From NCBI RefSeq assembly GCF_008369115.1, contig NZ_VOAZ01000002.1, positions 372,001-436,000 on the forward strand: DNA of 64,000 nucleotides, written 5' to 3'. A model generated the notes under the pieces. That model ran no database searches, was not told the origin of the DNA, and was given only the letters and a program-made list of their open reading frames with translations. Origin of the DNA: Psychrobacter sp. ANT_WB68. GTDB lineage: Bacteria; Pseudomonadota; Gammaproteobacteria; Pseudomonadales; Moraxellaceae. Position numbers and translations under genes: made by a program. Position 1 is the stretch's first letter, and each line of letters starts with the position of its first letter. Below, in pieces: positions 1-8,930 of the stretch.

Positions 1-73
1 GTTACTATTACTACCTTATCTAGTATTTCTCATATTTTATACTTTGTATTAAGACCTTAAAAAAGGACACGTT

Positions 74-1321
74 ATGCGCTATGAAGTGATCGTTATCGGT
101 GCAGGGATGGTCGGCACCTCAGTTGCTTGGCATCTACAAAAAAATAACGCTCAAGTTTTACTATTAGACAAAAAACTACCGGGCTCTGAGACTTCATACG
201 GCAATGCAGGTTTGATTCAACGCGAGGCGATTCATACGCATCCGTTTCCACGCCAGTTAACTGAAATGATACGCGTATTGCCAAATCAAGGAACCGATAT
301 TCGCTATCGCATTCCAGCGATTTTGCGTTATCATCAGGCGCTATTGCAGTATTGGAAATACTCTACACCCGCTTCAGTTAAAAAAATCGAAGCGGAATGG
401 CAGACACTGATTGAGCATTGCACCAGTGAACACCAAACCATGATTAGCGCCTCTGGTGCTGACGAACTGATTACGCGTGACGGTTGGTTGCAGCTGCATC
501 GCTCTGAAGAGACTTTTCAAGAAGCCATTGCTTCCGCTATTGATGCACGCAATCAAGGTGTTGAGCATAATGTATTGACGGTAGATGAATTAAAAGTAAT
601 GGAGCCTAGTGCCAATTTTGACGAGTTCGTAGGCGCGATTCATTGGCTCAACTCTTGGCAGGTTTCAAACCCAAGCTCGCTCGTAAAGGCTTATGCCAAA
701 AACTTCCAAGAGATGAATGGCACCATTAAAGAAAGCAGTGTCAAAGAAATTGTGCAAGAGGAAAGTGGCTGGAAAGTCATTACCGACAATGACACTTATT
801 ACAGTGACAAGTTAGTCATAGCCGCTGGACCTTGGTCTAATGATTTAATCAAACCGCTTGGCTATGATTTGCCGTTGTTCCCGATGCGCGGCTATCATCA
901 GCACTTTAAAGTGAATGAAAAAAATACCATTCATCATAGTATGTTTGATATGGATAAAGGCTTCGTGATGGGGCCAATGCAACAAGGTATCCGCATTACT
1001 ACCGGCGCTGAGATGACGACGATGAATGCGCCAAAGAACTTTGGCCAATTAAATACCGTATTAAAACTTGCTCGAAAAATCCTGCCTTTAGAAGATGCCG
1101 TTGAGAGTGAAGCATGGGCAGGCTCACGTCCTTGTATGCCAGATATGAAGCCAGTTATTGGCCCTGCGCCTAATCACGATAAATTATGGTTTGCTTTTGG
1201 TCATAGCCATCAGGGCTTCACTTTAGGACCGATGACCGGTCGTCTGGTTGAAGAGATGATTCATGACAAACCAACACTCGTTGATATTAAACCCTTTGGC
1301 GCTGATCGTTTTTCTCGCTAA
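74..1321 (+). CDS. FAD-dependent D-amino-acid dehydrogenase-like oxidoreductase (DadA/DAO family)
   Basis: The protein is 415 aa. Residues 5-21 carry a dinucleotide-binding glycine motif (VIGAGMVG) and the C-terminal third has the family signatures GSRPCMPDMKPVIGPAP and GHSHQGFTLGP, both near the FAD and substrate site. The family oxidatively deaminates D-amino acids or related amines to imino acids and passes electrons to the respiratory chain. The start follows an AAGGAC ribosome-binding site. A RidA-family gene lies 75 bp downstream in the same direction, which fits because RidA hydrolyses the reactive imine products. The exact substrate (D-Ala, sarcosine, hydroxyproline epimers) cannot be read from the sequence. 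Confidence 0.85.
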   Translation: MRYEVIVIGAGMVGTSVAWHLQKNNAQVLLLDKKLPGSETSYGNAGLIQREAIHTHPFPRQLTEMIRVLPNQGTDIRYRIPAILRYHQALLQYWKYSTPASVKKIEAEWQTLIEHCTSEHQTMISASGADELITRDGWLQLHRSEETFQEAIASAIDARNQGVEHNVLTVDELKVMEPSANFDEFVGAIHWLNSWQVSNPSSLVKAYAKNFQEMNGTIKESSVKEIVQEESGWKVITDNDTYYSDKLVIAAGPWSNDLIKPLGYDLPLFPMRGYHQHFKVNEKNTIHHSMFDMDKGFVMGPMQQGIRITTGAEMTTMNAPKNFGQLNTVLKLARKILPLEDAVESEAWAGSRPCMPDMKPVIGPAPNHDKLWFAFGHSHQGFTLGPMTGRLVEEMIHDKPTLVDIKPFGADRFSR

Positions 1322-1396
1322 GCAAGGTTTAAATAAAACGTGATTTATTTATATGCTCATCTATTTGAAAGTATTAAAAATTAAGGATAATAATCC

Positions 1397-1735
1397 ATGC
1401 AAAAGCTTCATAGTAACCAACGGATGAGTCAAGTTGTGATTCATAACCAAACTATTTATTTATCAGGTCAAGTTGGCAATAGCGATGATGATATCAAAGC
1501 CCAGACTTTAACTTGCCTAGAAAAAGTCGAAAAACTACTGCAAGAAGTGGGTAGTGATAAATCGAAACTGCTATCAGCAACCGTCTGGTTAAAAAGTATG
1601 TCAGATTTTGCAGCAATGAATGAGGTGTGGGATAAATGGTTTGAAGGTTTACAGCCGCCCGCACGCGCATGCGGCGAGTCTGCGCTGGCTCGTCCTGAGT
1701 TATTGGTCGAAATTACCGTTATCGCTGCTGAATAA
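1397..1735 (+). CDS. RidA/YjgF family enamine/imine deaminase
   Basis: At 112 aa the length is normal for this trimeric cytosolic family. The C-terminal block PPARACGESALARPELLVEI contains the Arg and Glu positions conserved in RidA proteins, and the N-terminal part has the typical LSGQVGN turn. The family hydrolyses 2-aminoacrylate and other enamine/imine intermediates to ketoacids plus ammonia. It follows the DadA-like gene, whose oxidation chemistry yields imines, so I infer that the two form one catabolic or detoxification unit. A weak hairpin terminator follows. Confidence 0.88.
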   Translation: MQKLHSNQRMSQVVIHNQTIYLSGQVGNSDDDIKAQTLTCLEKVEKLLQEVGSDKSKLLSATVWLKSMSDFAAMNEVWDKWFEGLQPPARACGESALARPELLVEITVIAAE

Positions 1736-1762
1736 ACGCTTAGTTTGATATTCAAAAGAAGT

Positions 1763-1793
1763 GGACAAGGTAGCTATTACTTTGTCCTTTTCT
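1763..1793 (+). terminator. Probable Rho-independent terminator after ridA
   Basis: The arms GGACAA at 1763-1768 and TTGTCC at 1782-1787 can pair, and a T-rich stretch (TTTTCT) follows. It lies 27 bp past the stop of the RidA-like gene and separates it from the convergent glycosyltransferase gene. The stem is short, so confidence is moderate. Confidence 0.5.
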
Positions 1794-1858
1794 ATAAAAT
1801 AAACCCTACTCTTAAACTCTTAGCCCGATCTGTTTTCTAGTCTTATAAAGTTTTTGAT

Positions 1859-3046
1859 TTACTCATTTATCAGTTCATCTAATAGCTTTGTATTATTAAG
1901 ACGATGTAAATTTAGCGTTAATAACCTTATATTATCAAAACTATCGTTTAAAATTAAATCTTGATAGTCTTTTATTTGATGAGCTACTCTGTTCAGTAAG
2001 TCTTCAGTGCAATGAAGTGTTAGCTTTTTAAAAGCTTGATAGGATTCTTCAATCTTGCCAAGTTTATAAGCGTTTAAACACCATTCGTAATAGCACCAGT
2101 ATTGATAGATGTTATTTATAATAAATAAGCGATTACCTTGAGGTATAGTTAGTTCACTAGCTTGTTTGGCATAGCAATACGCTAATGCTGCATTCTTGTT
2201 CCAACTGTGTCTTCTAGATAAGTGGTACCAGCACTCTGCCCTCATTGGGTCGAGCTCTACCCCTAAGCGCCAGTAATATAGAGCTTCTTTATAGTTTTCT
2301 TTCCTTTCGAACAGCAAGCCTAGCTCTGTGTAGCTACAATACACCTCGTCTTTCCATCCTTCATTTTCTAATATCACTCTTTCTTTATACCATTCAATGG
2401 ATTGATCAATCAATCCTGAGTCTCTATAAGATTGAGCGCAATAAAAAGCATAGCGTGGTAGTAAGTCAGTATCTTCTCCAGAAAAATAAGCTTGTTTAAG
2501 CATCTCAGCGTCATCTGAATATTTGTTTTTATTCAAACTTCTATTACCTTTTCTACCTGATATAACACGATAGTCACCATTAATTTCCTCTCGTGTTTTT
2601 TCATCATTACTTTTAAGAAACTCATGCAAAACTCCGTGCCACTTATATGTACCATTATTTTTTATAATCAACTTTCGGTAATATGTAAGAGTGTTTGACT
2701 CATCTGACATCTGGAAATAGTAAGCATCTTTCTTTAGTTCTGGTAAGTTCAAATCACCACATACAGAATCATCGGCATCAAAAATCAAAACATAATCTCC
2801 TTTGCCTTTGCATTCATATAAAGCAGCGTTTCTATTGTGGCTGAAGTTTTTCCAAGGTTCTTTATGTATATGACCTTTTATACCTTTATTTTTAAAAAAA
2901 TTCTTGATAATAGCAATGGTAGCATCACTAGATCCAGTATCAGAAACAACCCAGTAAGTAAGTGGAAAGTAGGAGCAAATATTCTCTAACGTATCTTCAA
3001 TGATATGACTTTCATTTTTTACAATCATATTAAGGCAAAGTGACAT
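1859..3046 (-). CDS. Family 2 glycosyltransferase with C-terminal TPR-like repeats
   Basis: The protein is 395 aa. The N-terminus (SLCLNMIVKNESHIIEDTL) is typical of the GT2 subgroup whose members start with a MIVKNE motif. SDTGSSDAT near residue 36 and FDADD near residue 90 are the nucleotide-sugar and metal-binding signatures of a GT-A fold. Residues from about 195 on contain repeated helical units (YAFYCAQSYRDSG, CSYTELGLLFERKENYKEALYYW) that look like TPRs. It is probably cytoplasmic and involved in glycan or surface-polysaccharide synthesis; acceptor and sugar are unknown. The gene is distinctly more AT-rich than its neighbours and stands alone, which suggests horizontal acquisition. Confidence 0.8.
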   Translation of the reverse strand: MSLCLNMIVKNESHIIEDTLENICSYFPLTYWVVSDTGSSDATIAIIKNFFKNKGIKGHIHKEPWKNFSHNRNAALYECKGKGDYVLIFDADDSVCGDLNLPELKKDAYYFQMSDESNTLTYYRKLIIKNNGTYKWHGVLHEFLKSNDEKTREEINGDYRVISGRKGNRSLNKNKYSDDAEMLKQAYFSGEDTDLLPRYAFYCAQSYRDSGLIDQSIEWYKERVILENEGWKDEVYCSYTELGLLFERKENYKEALYYWRLGVELDPMRAECWYHLSRRHSWNKNAALAYCYAKQASELTIPQGNRLFIINNIYQYWCYYEWCLNAYKLGKIEESYQAFKKLTLHCTEDLLNRVAHQIKDYQDLILNDSFDNIRLLTLNLHRLNNTKLLDELINE

Positions 3047-3498
3047 AATTACTCTCTTATTCTACTATTGCATACCGACTTTCTTCCTTGAAACAGCTTC
3101 ATAAAAGACAGTTGATATATTAGGTAATGGGCAATGATTGTTTTGATATCGGACTTAGCGTTTAATCTAAGCTAATAAAGGGCATTAGTATCGTAAACCA
3201 TATTAGCTATATCTAAAATATTGTTCAATTATAGATATGGTGCTAAATCTTATCAACTTTAGTTTTAAGTTTTTTATTTCTGTCAACCTTGCTGATAGAA
3301 GTAACCACTGTCATTCAACATTTGCCATTACTCATATCCATTACTAAAATTTAGGCTATAATCCTCTTCAAATAAAATCCTTAAAATTTTATTCCTACAT
3401 TAATAATTCAATTATGAGTCGCTCAGCTGTTCAAAGAACGATGCCATCATTAATGCTATGAATACCATCAAAACCGTTAAACGACTTAGCGCTGTTAA
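3047..3498. other. Intergenic region between two divergent genes
   Basis: This is 450 bp of AT-rich DNA between the glycosyltransferase (leftward) and the TPR protein (rightward). A TATAAT hexamer at 3357-3362 could be a -10 element for the rightward gene, but no good -35 is spaced from it. I see no RNA gene or strong repeat. Confidence 0.4.
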
Positions 3499-3528
3499 TT
3501 GACGCGCAACCAAACAGGGCCACCAATC

Positions 3529-3951
3529 ATGATTAATACCAAAATATATAAATCTATTTATGTTTTAGCAGAAAAACTGCTAGAAGCTGACAGTAAAAAC
3601 GATCAAAAAACCTTTGATGTGCTGTATGCGCAGCTAAAGGATCTCTGTATTGAAAACGAAAAGAGCGATAAAGACCATCCTGAACAGTGGGAGACATTGG
3701 CTGACTTTACCGAGGATTTGGATGAAGCGCTGGTTATCTACCAAAAAGCATTAGATAAAGCCGCTGCGATTAATTCAAAAGATCATTTAGCATCGATAGC
3801 CTTTTCTATGGCTGAGCTGCAAATCGAATTGGGTCAGACAGATGCTGCTATCGAAAACCTACAAAATGCTAAAATTAGTGCCAATAAAATCGAAGACAGA
3901 GAATTTAAAGTTGAGATAAATGAATTGTTGACCAAGCTCTTGGCACAGTAA
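3529..3951 (+). CDS. Small TPR-like helical protein
   Basis: The protein is 140 aa from the ATG at 3529, which I prefer to an in-frame TTG 30 bp upstream. It is acidic, wholly alpha-helical in character and lacks a signal peptide or membrane segment. The stretches DFTEDLDEALVIYQKALDKA and LASIAFSMAELQIELGQTDAA resemble two tandem TPR units, implying a cytoplasmic protein-protein interaction role. No enzyme motif is visible. The gene stands alone, divergent from the glycosyltransferase, and its specific function is unknown. Confidence 0.65.
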   Translation: MINTKIYKSIYVLAEKLLEADSKNDQKTFDVLYAQLKDLCIENEKSDKDHPEQWETLADFTEDLDEALVIYQKALDKAAAINSKDHLASIAFSMAELQIELGQTDAAIENLQNAKISANKIEDREFKVEINELLTKLLAQ

Positions 3952-4056
3952 TTTTAGCTATTGCTATTTGTTATTGAGAAAAGCGCCTTTTATTATTTAA
4001 AGAAGCGCATGTAGGCCGACAGCATTATTTTACGTTATAAAATGCTGATATGGTTA

Positions 4057-4881
4057 TTAACGTCCAGTCCAGACCGCATGGCGCTTTTCAATAAAGGCGT
4101 CAATGCCCTCACTTACATCATCCGCCATCATGTTGCAGGTCATTACCTCGCTGGCATACTCATAAGCATCCGCCAACTCCATATCCAATTGCTTATAAAA
4201 CATCGTTTTGCCAGTGGTCACAGCAACTGAAGATTTGGCAGTAATGGCGTCTATCAAAGATTGGAGAATCGAGTCTAATTGTTCAGCGCTTGCCACACGA
4301 TTGATGAGTCCTTGCAGCAGTGCAGTATGGGCATCGATAAATTCACCGGTAATCAGCAACTCAAATGCCTGCTTACGAGATAGGTTGCGACTGACTGCTA
4401 CCGCAGGGGTAGAGCAGAACAATCCTACATTTATGCCAGAGGTTGCAAATTTGGCATTGTCCGAAGCAACCGCTAAATCACAAGCTGCGACCAGCTGACA
4501 GCCAGCAGCAGTTGCTATGCCTTGCACTTTGGCAATGACCACTTGTGGCATGCGATTGATGGTGAGCATCATCTGGCTACATTGCTCAAATAAGGCGCGC
4601 TGAAAAGCCTCATCTGGGTTGGCACGCATCTCTTTTAGATTATGTCCGGCACAAAATGCCTTGCCATTTGCAGCAATCACCAATACTTGTATATTTGTGT
4701 CTTGCGCAATATTGTCCAGCTCCGCTTGCATAACGGCCAGCAACTCAACCGATAAAGCATTAAATTGTTTAGGACTGTTAAGGGTTAAAGTCACAACGCT
4801 GCCTGAGTTTTCTCTGATAACCAAAGGCTCGTTAGAGTCTATAGAGGAAGAGTGTGATTGAATGGGGTTAAATTGGGTCAT
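4057..4881 (-). CDS. Enoyl-CoA hydratase/isomerase family protein lacking both catalytic glutamates
   Basis: The protein is 274 aa with a crotonase fold. The oxyanion-hole and CoA-binding segments are present (FCAGHNLKEM near residue 76; ATAAGCQLVAACDLA near 126). At the two positions where classical hydratases carry Glu (in GGGCE and PE..G) this protein has Gln (GCQL) and no acid (SGINVGLF). That pattern matches the ECHDC3-like branch, so hydratase activity should not be assumed. An AAGGACG ribosome-binding site precedes the start. It is monocistronic and convergent with the TPR gene. Its in vivo acyl-CoA substrate is unknown. Confidence 0.82.
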   Translation of the reverse strand: MTQFNPIQSHSSSIDSNEPLVIRENSGSVVTLTLNSPKQFNALSVELLAVMQAELDNIAQDTNIQVLVIAANGKAFCAGHNLKEMRANPDEAFQRALFEQCSQMMLTINRMPQVVIAKVQGIATAAGCQLVAACDLAVASDNAKFATSGINVGLFCSTPAVAVSRNLSRKQAFELLITGEFIDAHTALLQGLINRVASAEQLDSILQSLIDAITAKSSVAVTTGKTMFYKQLDMELADAYEYASEVMTCNMMADDVSEGIDAFIEKRHAVWTGR

Positions 4882-5005
4882 TTATCGTCCTTGATAATAT
4901 GTTTATAAACTTAGCATAAAGTATAAAAGCGATTTAAATCATCACTCAAATAGTAGCATGCTTAATCAGTTAAGCAATAGCTCAGTGACATGGATACAGC
5001 TGATA

Positions 5006-5040
5006 TAAAAATAGCGCTCTTATATGCTAAGAGCGCTATT
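5006..5040 (-). terminator. Rho-independent terminator of the gntP-glycerate kinase operon
   Basis: A perfect 13-bp stem (arms 5010-5022 and 5028-5040, core TAGCGCTCTTA) with a 5-nt loop is followed on the minus strand by a run of T. It lies about 70 bp beyond the glycerate kinase stop codon. Confidence 0.85.
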
Positions 5041-5107
5041 GCAGTAAGAAATTATTTTTTTATAAAAAGCTGTATTCAAATGGTGCGCTTACTACAAAGT
5101 ATTATGT

Positions 5108-6244
5108 TTATTTTATACTTTGACCTAGTTTTATCGCCGCAGCAATATTGGCAGCGGTTATTTCAATATTGTGATAAGCGTTTTTAAAGACATTATCAAT
5201 CGTATCTAGTTTTTGGATACTGGGCATAATGACATCGAATTGACTGGTCTGAGCCGATTCTAGACCATCAACACTACCGCAAATAGCAATCACTGGCGTC
5301 TGGCTCATTTTAGCAATTTGGCTGATGCCGCCAGCTACCTTACCCATCGCAGTTTGGGCATCAAGTTTACCTTCGCCAGTGATGACTAAGTCTGCATCAG
5401 AGATATGCTGTAATAAGTTGGCAACTTCTGCAACTGTATCAAAACCCGACTTCAACTCAGCTTGGCAAAAGCTCATTAACGCATAGCCAAGTCCACCTGC
5501 TGCGCCAGCGCCCTCTATCTCTTGGTAATTCTGATAGCCTTGCTGCTCGCAGATAGCGGCAAAATGACTTAACGCTTGATCCAAATCATTGACTTGTTGC
5601 GAGCTAGCGCCTTTTTGAGGGCCAAATATTGCACTCGCACCTAACGTGCCACATAGAGGATTGGTTACATCACAAGCCACCTCAAACACTGTCTCTAATA
5701 CGCTGGTATGGAAGCTTGTCGCATCTAATCGTTGCAAACTCGCAAGCGCGCCACCGCCTTGGGCTAACGTAGTATCATCACTATCATGAAACGTCATGCC
5801 AAGCGCCGTTAGCATACCAACACCCGCGTCATTGGTAGCACTACCACCAAGACCAATGATGATACGTTTGACCCCTTCTTCTAAAGCATCTGCAATCAGC
5901 TCGCCAACCCCATAGCTGCTCGCGATGACTGGATTGCGCTCTGCTACAGTCAATAGATGTAAGCCGCAAGCTTGGGCGACTTCGATCACCGCAGTCGCAT
6001 CAGGCAGTAATAAATATTTTGCGCTAATAGGCCGCATCAAGGGGTCATGGACGCGCACTTCTTTCCAGCGCCCACCTAACACATAAGATAATACCGCAGA
6101 GGTGCCTTCGCCACCATCTGCCATAGGCAATAGCTTATAGTCCGCATTAGGAAATACTTGACTGAATCCAGCTTGGATAGCATGGCAAACATCTAGTGCC
6201 TCTAAGCTTTCTTTAAACGAGTCGGGGGCGATTAAGATTTTCAT
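5108..6244 (-). CDS. Glycerate kinase
   Basis: The protein is 378 aa, the normal length for the GarK/GlxK family. The N-terminal signature MKILIAPDSFKESL and the internal LGGSATNDAGVGML and TGEGKLDAQTAMGKVAGG motifs identify it. It phosphorylates D-glycerate, generally to 2-phosphoglycerate in this family, feeding lower glycolysis. It is cytosolic. It sits 37 bp downstream of a GntP-family permease gene on the same strand, so the pair probably imports and phosphorylates glycerate or a related sugar acid. A strong terminator follows. Confidence 0.93.
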   Translation of the reverse strand: MKILIAPDSFKESLEALDVCHAIQAGFSQVFPNADYKLLPMADGGEGTSAVLSYVLGGRWKEVRVHDPLMRPISAKYLLLPDATAVIEVAQACGLHLLTVAERNPVIASSYGVGELIADALEEGVKRIIIGLGGSATNDAGVGMLTALGMTFHDSDDTTLAQGGGALASLQRLDATSFHTSVLETVFEVACDVTNPLCGTLGASAIFGPQKGASSQQVNDLDQALSHFAAICEQQGYQNYQEIEGAGAAGGLGYALMSFCQAELKSGFDTVAEVANLLQHISDADLVITGEGKLDAQTAMGKVAGGISQIAKMSQTPVIAICGSVDGLESAQTSQFDVIMPSIQKLDTIDNVFKNAYHNIEITAANIAAAIKLGQSIK

Positions 6245-6281
6245 GAAATGCTCTTATATTTTTGATGAGTCAACTAAGGCG

Positions 6282-7640
6282 TTAGATAAATACCAAGGTC
6301 AATAGCCAGATAAAGATGATACTGGTCACGCCTTGAATACCAGTTGCTACTGAATGAGCTTTATAAGCCTGCGCCACACTCATACGGCTAAATTGGCTAA
6401 CAATCCAAAAAAAGCTGTCATTAGCATGTGAGATAGTCATCGCGCCTGCACCAATAGCCATCACACAAAATACGCGACCAAGCTCACTGTCGAGACCTAT
6501 TTGACCCAATAATGGTGCAACCATTGCTGAGGTAGTCACCAAAGCAACCGTGGTCGAGCCTTGCGCTGTTTTGAGTGCAGCAGAGACAATAAACGGCATA
6601 AAGACACCAAGCCCCAGGGCGGATAAAGTCGTCCCCAAATAATCACCTATTGGTGTGACTTTGAGCATAGCACCAAACGCGCCGCCAGCACCGGTGATTA
6701 AGAGAATAGGCGCTGCGACGACCAAGCCTTGAGAGATGCTATCACTGATTTGCTGTGTTTTCTGTTCAGTATTGATCAGTAAAAATGATAAAAACAAACC
6801 AATCAGTAGGGCAGTTAGTGGATTACCAATAAATACTAAAATATCTGTTATGGTGCCAGTACCAAATGGTGCGCTTGGTAAATTGGCAACAGACGATAAG
6901 CAAATCAATACAATAGGCACAATAATAGGTAAAAATGCCATGGTCGCTGACGGCAGCTTGCTATATTCGTCGCGAGTTTTCATATTGTCTGGCACAGTCG
7001 CGGCTGGCGCGTCGAGTGCATCGATATTGTCAGGAGTGACATCAAGAAAGCGATTAGACCATAGCCAACCGGCAAGTACCGCAACGATAGTGACGACGAT
7101 ACCGACCATGATGACCAAACCCAAATTTGACTCAAGTCCCAAGTTTCCTGCTGCCGCAATCGGACCGGGTGTTGGCGGTACAAAGGTATGAGTGGCATAT
7201 AAGCCAGTTGCTAAGGCAATACTCATCGCCACACTTGAGACTTTTAAGCGCTCAGCTAATGACTCTTTTAACGAGTTTAAAATAATATAGCCTGAGTCAC
7301 AGAATACCGGTACAGACACTACAGCACCTACGATAGACATGGTCAAAGTAGGGAAGCGTGGTCCCAAGACTTTGATGACTGTTTCCGCCATTACAATAGC
7401 AGCGCCCGTTTTTTCAAGGATTAAACCGATAATGGTACCGAAGACAATCACCAAGCCGATATATCCTAAAATACCGCCAAAGCCATCAGAGATGGTTTTG
7501 GCGACTGTATTAAGCGGTACTTGATAAAACAGTGCGACCAAAAAGGCAGATAGTATCAACACTAAAAAAGGATGCCACTTGAGTTTTGCCGTGGCAAAAA
7601 TAATAAAAAGAATGGTCAGCACCAGCCAAAATACGATCAT
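6282..7640 (-). CDS. GntP-family sugar-acid:H+ symporter
   Basis: The protein is about 452 aa and highly hydrophobic, with roughly 12-14 predicted membrane helices. Family motifs include THTFVPPTPGPIAAAGNLG around residue 150 and AMTISHANDSFFWIVSQFS near the C-terminus. The family imports gluconate and related hydroxy-acids by proton symport across the inner membrane. Because the next gene encodes glycerate kinase, D-glycerate is a plausible substrate; this is inferred from context only. I take the ATG at 7638-7640, preceded by AGAGACAG, rather than the adjacent GTG. Confidence 0.9.
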   Translation of the reverse strand: MIVFWLVLTILFIIFATAKLKWHPFLVLILSAFLVALFYQVPLNTVAKTISDGFGGILGYIGLVIVFGTIIGLILEKTGAAIVMAETVIKVLGPRFPTLTMSIVGAVVSVPVFCDSGYIILNSLKESLAERLKVSSVAMSIALATGLYATHTFVPPTPGPIAAAGNLGLESNLGLVIMVGIVVTIVAVLAGWLWSNRFLDVTPDNIDALDAPAATVPDNMKTRDEYSKLPSATMAFLPIIVPIVLICLSSVANLPSAPFGTGTITDILVFIGNPLTALLIGLFLSFLLINTEQKTQQISDSISQGLVVAAPILLITGAGGAFGAMLKVTPIGDYLGTTLSALGLGVFMPFIVSAALKTAQGSTTVALVTTSAMVAPLLGQIGLDSELGRVFCVMAIGAGAMTISHANDSFFWIVSQFSRMSVAQAYKAHSVATGIQGVTSIIFIWLLTLVFI

Positions 7641-7732
7641 CACTGTCTCTATATAGTTGTTAATGTCTTATGACAAATTATGAAAATTATGCAGCATGCT
7701 CTTAGCTGAATCTCAATAGTCATATGAATTTT

Positions 7733-7850
7733 TAAAGGGGCATATTCTATAGTAAATCCATGCTACTAGGGAATCTATTCGGCTCATCTTCAATTTTATT
7801 CATGGTAAAGCCGAGATACTCTGCTAGTATGTGGTTTTCGTTTGACACGT
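7733..7850 (+). promoter_or_regulatory. Probable cobalamin (B12) riboswitch upstream of cobT
   Basis: Pieces of the cobalamin riboswitch consensus occur in the right order. An AAAGGGG block lies at about 7734-7740, GTAAATCC at about 7752-7759, GCTACTAGGGAAT at about 7762-7774 (compare GCCACT...GGGAAG), and a B12-box-like AAGCCGAGATACTCTGC at about 7807-7823, followed by a CGTTTGACACG tail. It lies directly before cobT-cobS-cobC, as expected for repression by adenosylcobalamin. Several elements are degenerate and the distances are short, so this needs a covariance-model test (Rfam RF00174). Confidence 0.55.
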
Positions 7851-7862
7851 ACTAGATTTAGG

Positions 7863-8930
7863 ATGCTTCCTTTGACCATATTTACCGCTCCAGTAATTCC
7901 CAATATTGAAAATAATGAGCTACGCCAGCAGCTACAGCAAGTTATTGATTTAAAGACCAAGCCGCTTGGCGCACTTGGGCGCTTAGAGAGCCTTGCGCTG
8001 CAGTTGGGCATGATTCAAGGGACGCTCACGCCAAAGATTGAGCAGCCACAAATTCGAGTATTTGCTGCCGATCATGGTTTGACCAAGCATGGGACATCCG
8101 CATTTCCTAGTGCCGTGACCGCGCAAATGGTTTACAACTTTCTGCAAGGCGGCGCTGCCATCAATGTATTGGCACGCCAGCATAATATCGAGCTGAAAGT
8201 AGTTGATGCTGGGGTAGATGCTGACTTTGCCAATTCTCCTTTTAAAGACCATCCGCAACTACTCGATTATAAAATTCGCCATGGTAGCCGTGACGCCCTG
8301 ACAGAAGCTGCGATGACAGAAGCGGAATGTTTAGCTGCATTAGAAAGCGGTATGAACGTGGTTAAGAACATGGCAGGCAATCTATTGATTGTCGGTGAAA
8401 TGGGCATCGGTAATACTTCAGCTGCGAGTCTATTGCTGGCGAGACTGGGCAACTTATCCATCGCTGATTGTATTGGTCGCGGCACAGGACTTGATGATGC
8501 AGGATTAGAGCACAAAGCGAGCATTCTAACGCAAGTTTTAAAGCGTCATAGTGAAGCACAAGCGCCATTGGAAGTACTTGCTGCATTTGGCGGGCTTGAG
8601 GTTGCTATGATGGCAGGTGCACTGATTCAGGCTGCCAGTGAGCGCCGTATTTTATTAATTGATGGTTTTATCGCCAGTAGCGCATTATTGGTTGCTGAAT
8701 GCTTAACACCGGGTGTGGCGCAGTATGCTATCTTTGCGCATCATTCAGTCGAGCCGGGCCATGTGCATTTATTAAAACTGCTAAATGCTGAGCCATTACT
8801 CAATATGGGTATGCGCTTAGGTGAGGGTAGCGGTGCGGCATTAGCGTATCCACTATTACAATCTGCCTGTGCCATTATCAATGAGATGGCAAGTTTTAGT
8901 GATGCTGGTATCAGTGAGCAAAGCAAGTGA
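7863..8930 (+). CDS. cobT: Nicotinate-nucleotide--dimethylbenzimidazole phosphoribosyltransferase
   Basis: About 355 aa, normal for CobT. The conserved C-terminal GMRLGEGSGAALAYPLL contains the catalytic glutamate (about residue 321). AADHGLTKHGTSAFPSAVTAQMV and GEMGIGNTSAASLL are also diagnostic. It makes alpha-ribazole phosphate from nicotinate mononucleotide and dimethylbenzimidazole for the lower ligand of B12. The start is uncertain: ATG at 7863 has poor spacing to any ribosome-binding site, whereas a TTG at 7872 has AGGA 8 bp upstream. It is the first gene of cobT-cobS-cobC and its stop overlaps the cobS start. Confidence 0.95.
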   Translation: MLPLTIFTAPVIPNIENNELRQQLQQVIDLKTKPLGALGRLESLALQLGMIQGTLTPKIEQPQIRVFAADHGLTKHGTSAFPSAVTAQMVYNFLQGGAAINVLARQHNIELKVVDAGVDADFANSPFKDHPQLLDYKIRHGSRDALTEAAMTEAECLAALESGMNVVKNMAGNLLIVGEMGIGNTSAASLLLARLGNLSIADCIGRGTGLDDAGLEHKASILTQVLKRHSEAQAPLEVLAAFGGLEVAMMAGALIQAASERRILLIDGFIASSALLVAECLTPGVAQYAIFAHHSVEPGHVHLLKLLNAEPLLNMGMRLGEGSGAALAYPLLQSACAIINEMASFSDAGISEQSK

